A DNA stretch of 64,000 bases from Fagopyrum homotropicum (taxonomy: Eukaryota; Streptophyta; Magnoliopsida; Caryophyllales; Polygonaceae): the NCBI GenBank assembly GCA_033239125.1, contig BSWB01000007.1, positions 106,150,082 to 106,214,081 on the forward strand. Direction: 5' to 3'. A program made the position numbers and the translations under genes. Each line of letters starts with the position of its first letter. Within the stretch, counting starts at the first letter, position 1. The notes beneath the pieces are model-generated. The model made no database searches, was not told where the DNA came from, and was given only the letters and a program-made list of their open reading frames with translations. This document shows positions 56,488-64,000 of the stretch, one piece after another.

Positions 56488-57039
56488 CCTCGGTTGCTCA
56501 CAAGACTCAAGAACACCTCGGTCGAGATGCAGTTCGACCGGACCAAGGCGCAACAGTTGCGATTCCAATTCTCAGAAATTCAGTTCTTTTCCCCCCAAAA
56601 TCACTACAATTGCTTCCTAAGGGGTACTTAAATCCTTTCTCAGCAAAATCAGGGGCAACCAAAGCCCAAATCAAAGCGAACGAATGAGTTAGGGTTTCGA
56701 CTTGTTTTACCTCGTTTCGGTCGATTCGCTCGATTTCTTTGCAGATCTGTTGTTGCAATCGGTTCCTCTACCCTTCAATCACAGTTTAGAAGCAGAAATC
56801 TTCGAAAACGAGCAAGGAACGAGAGAGAGCGAAGTGAACTGTCGCCGCGGTCGAGGTGAAGAAGATAAAGAGTGAAAAGTATTTTTTTTTTTTATACTGT
56901 TCCTGGATCTGCTGTCACCTCGGTCGAGATGGTCTCGACTGGACCGAGGTGGTACGGACCGAGGTGGTTCTGCAGAAACCCTAGTCGCCTCGGTTGCTCA
57001 AGAATCAACTCGGTCGAGGTGCTCTGACAGTAACCGAGG
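56488..57039 (-). repeat. Motif arrays in E between RNase H end and third ORF
   Basis: Sites at 56488 (half), 56516 (CCTCGGTCGAGA), 56845 (CCGCGGTCGAGG), 56918 (CCTCGGTCGAGA) with right half ending 56949, a further half ending 56964, then 56988 (half), 57008 (ACTCGGTCGAGG) and a right half at 57028-57039. The last three are 20 and 20 bp apart. Confidence 0.82.
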
Positions 57040-59038
57040 TGCTTCTGTCTTCTCAGAATCTCGAACTTCCGTCCTTCCAGTTATGCTCCTTCCTTAGATA
57101 TTCCCTGTTGTTTGTCCAGAACGCCAAAAACAAAGCAAAGCAAAGCAAAAACAAAAACTATCTAAACTAGACTAGAAAACGGGAAAAGAGAGCAATACCT
57201 TGGGTTGCCTCCCAAGAAGCGCTTGATTTAAGGTCGCTAGCTGGACCATGATGCGTCTCAAACGAGGTAGGAGGTGCCCTCACCCCATACTTCACCTCCA
57301 TCGTGGGGTGAAGTAAGTAGATCCATCAACCGCTCCAACAAGTGTAAGTGCTCATCGGGGAATGAATCGTCTATGGGTGGGTTATCCGTCTCGCGGGAGG
57401 ATTCCGGTAGCCGGCTGAGGTGATCCGCAACTGAGTTCTCGGATCCTTTCTTATCGCGGATCTCTAGGTCAAACTCTTGGAGCAGGATAATCCATCGAAT
57501 AAGGCGCGGCTTGGCATCTTTCTTAGCCAACAAGTAACGAATGGTTGCGTGGTCGGTGTAGACAATGACTTTCGCTCCTACTAGGTAGGAACGAAACTTC
57601 TCGAAAGCATATACAACCGCCAATAACTCCTTCTCGGTGGTAGCGTAGTTGCGTTGTGCTTCATCTAGCGTTTTGCTAGCATAATAAATGGCGGTGGTCC
57701 GTCCATCTTTCTTCTGTCCAAGCACCGCTCCTACGGCTACATCACTAGCGTCACACATGACCTCAAAGGGCAAGGTCCAATCAGGAGGTTGGATAATAGG
57801 AGCGGAGATCAACGCTTCCTTAATCTTGTAAAAAGCATCAAGACACTCCTGCGAAAACTCAAAAAAAACATCTTTATTCAAGAGGTTAGTTAGAGGTTTA
57901 GAAATCTTAGAGAAGTCCTTGATGAATCTCCTGTAGAAACCTGCATGCCCGAGAAAACTCCTCACACCTTTAACAGAACAAGGAGGAGGGAGTTTCCCAA
58001 TAGTTTCGATCTTAGCTCGATCGACCTCAATACCTCGATTAGAAACGAGGTGTCCTAGCACAATGCCTTCATTAACCATAAAATGACACTTCTCCCAATT
58101 CAGAACAAGGTTAGTGTCTTCACATCTTTTAAGCACTAGAGAAAGGTTAGATAGACAATCATCAAAAGAGGAACCATATACAGAAAAATCATCCATGAAT
58201 ACCTCCATGATCTCCTCTATGTACTCGGAAAAGATAGCCATCATGCATCGCTGGAAGGTAGCGGGTGCATTGCACAATCCAAATGGCATCCTTCGATAGG
58301 CAAATGTCCCCCAAGGACAAGTGAAAGTGGTCTTCTCCTGATCATCCGGATGGATAGGAATCTGGAAGAACCCACTATAGCCGTCCAAGTAGCAAAAGTG
58401 TGAATGCTGGGCCAACCGTTCGAGCATTTGATCGATGAAGGGAAGCGGAAAATGATCCTTCCGAGTTGCCGTGTTCAGCTTCCTATAATCGATGCAAACT
58501 CTCCAGCCCGTAACGGTCCTCGTTGGGATCAACTCGTTGTTCTTATTCGTCACAACGGTCATCCCTCCTTTCTTCGGAACGACATGCACCGGGCTAACCC
58601 ACTTGCTGTCCGAGATAGGATAAATAATACCTGCATCCAACAACTTAAAAACTTCCTTCTTCACAACCTCTTTCATGATCGGATTTAACCGTCTTTGAGG
58701 TTCCCGTGAAGTCTTATGATTATCTTCCATTAGAATTCTATGCATGCAGAAAGAGGGTTTAATGCCAATAAGATCATCCGTGGTGTAACCTATAGCTTTT
58801 CGATGCTTTCTCAGGACATGCATTAACTTAGACAATTCAGAATCGGAGAGGGAAGCACTAGCAATGACGGGATAAGTAGAATCCGGCCCAAGAAAGATAT
58901 ACCTCAAGTGACTAGGGAGTTGTTTAAGCTCCACAACTGGGGGTGCTTTCTGAGAGGGATCTCTGCTTCCTCCTTCCAGTGGAGTGGTGTCAGAAACTGG
59001 ACTCGATGCAGTCTCAGTGAGAATCGTTTCGCCATCGA

Positions 59039-59116
59039 CCTCGGTCGAGGCGCATAAGCGTTGACCGAGATGTTCTTCGGTCGCCTCGCTCAGTCCAGAA
59101 AGTGCCTCGGTCGAGG
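59039..59116 (-). repeat. CCTCGGTCGAGG sites in E protease-RT linker
   Basis: Perfect words at 59039-59050 and 59105-59116, with a right half at 59059-59070 (20 bp after the first). They encode STEV and STSTE, in the same codon frame and linker as the CCACGGCCGTGG words of D at 40749 and 40800. Confidence 0.88.
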
Positions 59117-60073
59117 TACTGCTACTGGATCCGAGACTGGAGATCTTCGTCTCCTGGATTAGCTTCTCAGTTATAGCTCGTGGATCCTCTTCTAGTGCCT
59201 TCAAGCTCCGTATATCTACATCACAAGAAGCATCTATACCTTCCTCCATTAAACTGAAGCTAATAACTCTTTCGAGTGGATCATTAACAAGGATAGAGCT
59301 CACCAATTCTCTTGATTCTTCTTCATCGTAGATGATGAAGATATCATCAGTTAGCTGCTCCCCTTTCATGGCTGCAAGTAGTGCGAACTCCACCTCATCG
59401 CCACCAACGTTGAATTTCAACTTGGCGTTCTTGCAATCCACGTTGCAACCCGAAGTTGCTAGAAATGGTCTCCCGAGAATAATAGGAACAGGATAATCTG
59501 CGGGAATGTCAAGTACAACAAAATCTATGGGTAGATAGAAGTTACCTAACTTGACCGGAACGTCTTCCAAAATGCCCACGGGATGGGTAATGGAGCGATC
59601 CGCCATGTAAAGTCGAATCTTGACCGGCTTGGGCTCTCCAAGACCGATCTTCGTGCATAGCTCCAGCGGAATGATGCTCACGCTGGCTCCTAGATCACAA
59701 AGGGCTTCACAAGTGACATCCCCAACTTGAATGGGAATACAAAATGAGCCGGGATCTCTCAACTTAGGTGGCATCTTTTCCTTCATGATTTTGATAAGCT
59801 CCGAAGATTTAGATGTCATCCTAACTTCACCAACATCCTCCAGCTTCCTCTTCCTTGATAGGATTTCTTTTAAGAACTTCCCATAGGCGGGCATACCTAA
59901 AATAGCATCATGGAAAGGAATATTAATATGTAGCTTATTCATCAAGTCAAGAAACTTACCAAAGTGCTTGTCTAGATGTGCTCTGGCTCTGGACTGAGGG
60001 AACGGGAGTGGTGGTTTGTATGCAGGAGGCGGAACATAAGTTTCTGTCGTCCCTCCTGCTTTCTGTTGCTCCG

Positions 60074-60124
60074 CCTCGGTTGGCATCTCGGTCGAGGTGT
60101 TCTTTGACTGGATTTGGACCGAGG
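60074..60124 (-). repeat. Motif cluster in E gag-protease linker
   Basis: CCTCGGTTGGCA at 60074, TCTCGGTCGAGG at 60086-60097, right half GGACCGAGG ending 60124. Confidence 0.75.
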
Positions 60125-61460
60125 TGGTCTGCGTCGAGCGAGGTACTCGATTTGCAGTTTTGAGTCCACTCCTCGTCGTTATGGCCATGCATTGGCCCTT
60201 AGGGTTAGTTTCCGTCTTTGCTGGAAGCTTCCCTGGATCTCTTGGCGCTTCATTCGCCTAATTAGCAAGTTGTTGTTCGAAGGACTTTTGGGCCCTCGAA
60301 AATGAAGTCATAGAATTCTCCATAGCGCTAAGCTTGATCAAGATTGCCTCCAGAACTGCGTCTTTCTTTTCTGGCTGAGACGAACTTGATCCTTGCCCTT
60401 GGCTTTTCAATGGAGTAGAAGAAGAAGAAGAAGGGGAAGAGAGGAAAGGGTTAGAGGAATCATTAGAGTTGGAGTTTGAATGATTGTTACCGTAGTTTTG
60501 GTTATTCGCCCTCCAGTTGTTGCTATTGGATCCTCTATTGTTGTTGTTGTAGTTGTTGTTTCGGGGACCGTTGTTGTTATTACGATACCCGTTATTGTTG
60601 TTGTTCCTTTGCCCTTGCTCTTCCTTCTTAGTTTGAGCCATCAAGAGCTCCTTCAATTGCTTCACGTCATTCGTCAAAGACGTGAGTTGATTGTTGTTGG
60701 ATTGAGTCTCTTGAAAGTTGACTCTTTTAACTCAACCTTCAGCTCCTTGGTGGGTATATTTCTCCATGTGCAAGGCTTGTTTCTCAATGAAGTCCCAAGC
60801 CTCATCAATCGCCATGTCCATGAAGGTACCGGCGGAGAGTAGTTGGAGATTGAACTGGGTGCTTCCGTCCAGCCCTTTGAAGTAGATCTCCAACAACTCG
60901 ATCTTTGGAATCCCATGATGTGGGCAATCCAAGAGGATATCCTTGAACCGCTCCCAAGATTTGGACAAGCTCTCCTTGTCCTTCATAATGAAAGCGTTGA
61001 TCTTCCCTCTCATTTCAGCGGTCTTTGAGGGGGGAAAGAATTTGGTCAAGAATTCCGTAGTCATCTCCTCCCATGTGCTAATTTTTCCTGGAGGAAGAGA
61101 TTGATACCAAGTAAGAGCTCTATCTTTTAAAGAAAAGTAAAAAGGTCTTAGCTTGTAGTTGTTATTCTCAATTCTGGGAGGTCGCAAGGTTTCCATCAAG
61201 ATCTCGTAGTTTTGAAGATGTTGATGCGGCGACTCTTTCTCTAGCCCTCCGAATTGGCATTGGCGAATCATGGCTAGAACTTGCGGTCGAAGTTCGTAGT
61301 CATGATCTGCTGGATCTCCTAGGTTCACTCCTGGACGCCTCAGCTGTTGATTAGGGTCCATCCTTTGACCTAGGGTTTGTGGGATTCCTGCAAGAAGAAC
61401 ATCTCGGACTGGCATCCGAGGTGGAAGTACATCGGCCGGGGCGTCAGGTACTGGAATCTG

Positions 61461-61532
61461 CCTCGGTCGCGGGTCAACTACTGGATCCTGCATCGGCCGA
61501 GGATCAACAGGAGGATCTTCCCTCGGTCGAAG
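61461..61532 (-). repeat. Motif cluster in E gag N-terminal linker
   Basis: CCTCGGTCGCGG at 61461, CATCGGCCGAGG at 61491, CCTCGGTCGAAG at 61521: 30 bp apart, giving a 10-residue protein repeat around DPRPRQ/DPRPMQ. Confidence 0.75.
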
Positions 61533-61878
61533 TAGAATCTGGTCTCGTATGACTGCTATCTCAGCTTCGATTGCTGCAGTCTTGGTGCGATTCTCTTCTT
61601 TCTCTTGCCCGAGTTCTTCCTTGCTGAGACGTAGCAGCTCTAGCGCCTCTTTCAATTGGGCCGCAAGATCACGATCGTCTTGTTGGGCCATCTTCGCTTC
61701 TCTTAAGCGTCGCTTGTATGTCTTTTCTGGTTCGGGATCGTAAGGAACGATTTCCTTCCCAGCGCGGGTTCTTCGCATATACCTAAGAAAGAACCTGCAA
61801 AAGTCACTCAAGTAGAGTGGTTAGATGAAACGGGGCAATCGCCCCAAGAGCAAACCGTACCGGCTCTGTCTAGACCAA

Positions 61879-61897
61879 GTCCCCGGCAACGGCGCCA
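61879..61897 (-). promoter_or_regulatory. Element E primer-binding site (tRNA-Asp)
   Basis: On the minus strand TGGCGCCGTTGCCGGGGAC, six bases after the 5' LTR: a full match over 18 bases to the complement of the plant tRNA-Asp 3' end. Confidence 0.93.
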
Positions 61898-61903
61898 AAA
61901 ACT

Positions 61904-63657
61904 TGTTCGCTCCAAACGGTGTGTGCAAGCTTTAAATTTATAACCCTAGACTTAAGCTTAAAACAAGGATGCGAACCCGTAGTGTACGGGTCAATCGTAG
62001 TAAAAGCAAGAAAATTCCAAGGGTCGATCACAGGGACTCGGTGAAACAAAGTCAATACGGTGTGCTTATGTCAATACTAACCACAAGAGCGATTAACACA
62101 ATCAAAGATGAATAAGAAGTCAATAAAGCAAACATGCAATTCTAGGGATTAAAGCATCTAGTTGTGGTTCCAACTCAAGATCTATAGATAAGCGGACAAA
62201 GCTGAGATTTTTGCGTGGGGAAGGTGTTTCTAAAGTGGAGTAGATCACCGGGTAAGTCTCACTACACACTAATCCTAAACCGTAACTCCTATTACCGGGT
62301 AAGTCTCAAGGAATTAAGATAAAGAACTATAACCTCAAACTAACATACCATCTAAGGGAATAGAATCAACCTTTACCGGGTAAGTCTCAGGCTAACTCAC
62401 AAAGATGGGATGGAAGCACACTCAAACCTCAATAAAGGATAAGCCTTTATTACCTACACTTATGATCGTTGGTACACAAACTAAGGAATTACCGGGTAAG
62501 TCTCATCCTAAGCTTGCTTTGAACCAGGAAAGGTGTAATAAGAATAGGATTTGGCAAACTCTAACACTTAACTCTCAGTTTAGGATCAGATAAGTCACCT
62601 CGGTCAGCTAGATTCCACCCCGGCCGAGATGTTCATCGACTGAACGAGATGCTTAGGGTTAAGGTTAAAGACTCGAACTTTCAGGATCCTACTAGAATCT
62701 AAGATTATTCTATCATTGTTTTTCCCACAACCTTCAGCCAATCACCCTAGAATCACACAAGGAAATTAGCCACTCATCATCATTATGAAAGTATTAAATA
62801 TATGGGAAGAAGGTGAATATTTGAATAAAGAAGAATTTAATGAAAAGACTTCAATAACTGAATCAAATATCACAACAAAGGCGTTCCTTGGATAGCGATC
62901 CAACAAGACAAGACAATAAGTGAGGGAATTGAAGACAATCTTACAAAAACCCTCCAAAAAACTATAAAAGCTATGATCTTCAACCTTTCTTCAACCTTCA
63001 AAAAGGTTCTTCAAAATCTCCAAACTGGAGTATGCTGCTGCTGCCTAAAACCTTGATCGATGGTATAGCATGATGTCCAGCTCTAAGCGGATGCCGGAAT
63101 TATGGGAAATCCGACCCTTTTTATAGGAAAATAACCCTCCAAAGATAATAAATCTTAGAAAGATATTTTCCCATAAATATAGGTAAAATATATGATTCTG
63201 CATATCTCCTTCCTTCCAGGAGCCAAGCCCAAAAATATAAGATCTCTTTCCAATTTTAAAAGATCTCAGCCAAGAATAAAATATTCTCGCCGCGTTCTAG
63301 GTATTCGCCTCGGTCGAGTCGGCGTCTCTGGATCACCTCGGTCGAGGTGAATCTCTGGTCAACCGAGGTGAGTCACAACTGAATGCGAAATCTCTCAAAA
63401 CTGGTCCAAAGTAAATCTTTAATCCATGGCTATGCTTCCTGGATGTAGCTCTAAATGACTCATGACTCCTTTCGCTCCTTTTTGATGCAAAACGTACCAA
63501 ATTACCTGCAATTACAACAAAACTAGGTGTAGACCTCGATCCTCGCAAAGGTAGATGAAATGGTAGTAAAATCACATAATGCACATACAAACATGCAGAT
63601 TATGAAAGATAAAACGTCCAAACAAACCCCAAAATATAGACTATAATTCATGCTATC
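61904..63657 (-). repeat. Element E 5' LTR (1754 bp)
   Basis: Partner of 52631-54385. A TATA box on the sense strand, CCTATAAAAAGGG, lies at 63115-63127. The cluster CCTCGGTCGAGT (63308) and perfect CCTCGGTCGAGG (63336-63347) with right half ending 63368 lies upstream of the TATA box, in U3. Confidence 0.96.
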
Positions 63658-64000
63658 ACAAGCAATGGAGCAACTCATGGCTAGATGATCATAACAAATC
63701 TCTGTTGAAGAAAATCGGATCAACACTCAGGAAAATCGGCAGATTTATTTGACTGGGTCGATTTTTGGCCTTTGACAGCTTAAGTCACGTGTCCCACGAT
63801 CTCTTTGTCCGGCCTTGCTCTTGGTGGAGAATATAAGTGGGCCTGCAAGCTGTTGCTGAGCATCTCCCTCTCCCACATTCTCTCACACACAACTCATTCC
63901 ATAGGAGGATAGACTTGGAGAAGAAGAAAAACTCTCTCAACCTTGGGGAAGAAGAAGAACACAAAACTTAGAGTGAAAGTGAGATTTTGAGTGATTTTTG
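63658..64000 (+). repeat. Element F LTR, second part (continues beyond window)
   Basis: Resumes with caagcaatggagcaactc after element E. A TATA candidate (atataagtgg) lies at 63831-63840, then a purine-rich leader (gaagaagaaaa). No CCNC-N4-GNGG word is visible in the F sequence available. The LTR end and body of F are outside the window. Confidence 0.75.

Larger units (their letters stand above)
57258..61811 (-). pseudogene. Element E gag-protease-RT-RNase H polyprotein (no integrase)
   Basis: One frame with only two stops, TGA at 60732-60734 and TAG at 60258-60260 (where Gln is expected: LAN*ANEAPRDPGKL). Probable start at 61778 (MRRTRAGKEIVPYDPEPEKT). Capsid (GVNLGDPADHDYELRPQVLA, EMTTEFLTKFFPPSKTAEMR), Asn-rich tail, protease (CEALCDLGASVSIIPLELC), RT (WRVCIDYRKLNTATRKDHF, FMDDFSVYGSSFDDCL) and RNase H (MCDASDVAVGAVLGQKKDGR, YTDHATIRYLLAKKDAK). 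The frame passes VADHLSRLPESS, continues about 35 residues and stops at 57258. The whole integrase present in B and D is absent. Visible RT and RNase H residues are intact. Confidence 0.93.
52631..63657 (-). mobile_element. Element E: Athila-lineage retrotransposon lacking integrase
   Basis: Inserted in the F LTR with exact duplication caagc (52626-52630 and 63658-63662). On the minus strand: 5' LTR (61904-63657), tRNA-Asp primer site, gag-protease-RT-RNase H in one frame with two stops (61811-57258), third-ORF remnants (56464-55869), polypurine tract and 3' LTR (52631-54385). No integrase sequence is present. The LTRs differ at about 13 sites in 1.75 kb by eye, so insertion was recent. Confidence 0.94.

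Noticed and set aside
61461..61532. All arrays explained as protein repeats
   Set aside because: This cluster alone has a 30-bp period compatible with a 10-residue repeat. Most others have 20-23 bp spacing, many are in LTRs, and in B coding linkers successive words are in different frames.

Overview
This is repeat-dense intergenic DNA from a flowering plant nuclear genome. It holds plant-type Ty3/gypsy LTR retrotransposons of the Athila and Tekay/Del lineages, a plant L1 LINE, a CACTA transposon carrying plant gene fragments (plasma-membrane H+-ATPase and an EDR2/DUF1336 protein), and a hAT-like terminal pair. I found no intact host gene, RNA gene or CRISPR array. The species cannot be told from the sequence.

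Layout, left to right. 1-1450 is low-complexity intergenic DNA. 1460-15131 is a hAT-like insertion bounded by a 9-bp direct repeat. Inside it lies a CACTA element (3' end at 14974) with captured gene fragments, and inside that lies element A (3343-12183, minus strand), a decayed Tekay/Del chromovirus with target-site duplication YGTCA. 15141-17124 is intergenic DNA with an old LTR fragment (16050-16779). An L1 LINE on the minus strand starts at 17125 (poly-A end). Its ORF1 is split at 22455/51968 by element B, and its N-terminal side is cut at 52346 by element F.

Element B (22456-51967, plus strand, TSD AAGGG) is an Athila with gag, pol and the Athila third (envelope-position) ORF. Its integrase is interrupted by element C (29332-47473, minus strand, TSD GACAG), another Athila. 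C contains the remains of element D (34153-42333), a sister copy with one long open gag-pol frame. A deletion with templated filler at about 42334-42394 removed the 5' end of D and the RT-RNase H part of C. Element F (52347 to beyond 64000) is an Athila-type LTR split by element E (52631-63657, minus strand, TSD CAAGC). E is young by LTR similarity, encodes gag-protease-RT-RNase H, and has lost integrase and most of ORF3.

The main unexplained signal is in elements A to E. Each carries many copies of a family-specific 12-bp inverted-repeat word of the form CCNC-N4-GNGG: CCGCCCCTGCGG in A and B, CCACGGCCGTGG in C and D, CCTCGACCGAGG (sense strand) in E. The copies form short arrays spaced 20-23 bp, two DNA helical turns, in LTRs, untranslated regions and the low-complexity coding linkers. 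In coding linkers they fall in different reading frames, so the spacing is not protein-driven. A second shared structure is a hairpin with a GGGAC loop and compensating stem changes, 17-21 nt from the 3' LTR in A to E.

The genes are transposon genes only. Gag forms the particle, protease matures it, RT-RNase H copies RNA primed (in B, C and E) at sites matching tRNA-Asp, and integrase inserts the copy. E presumably borrows integrase from relatives.
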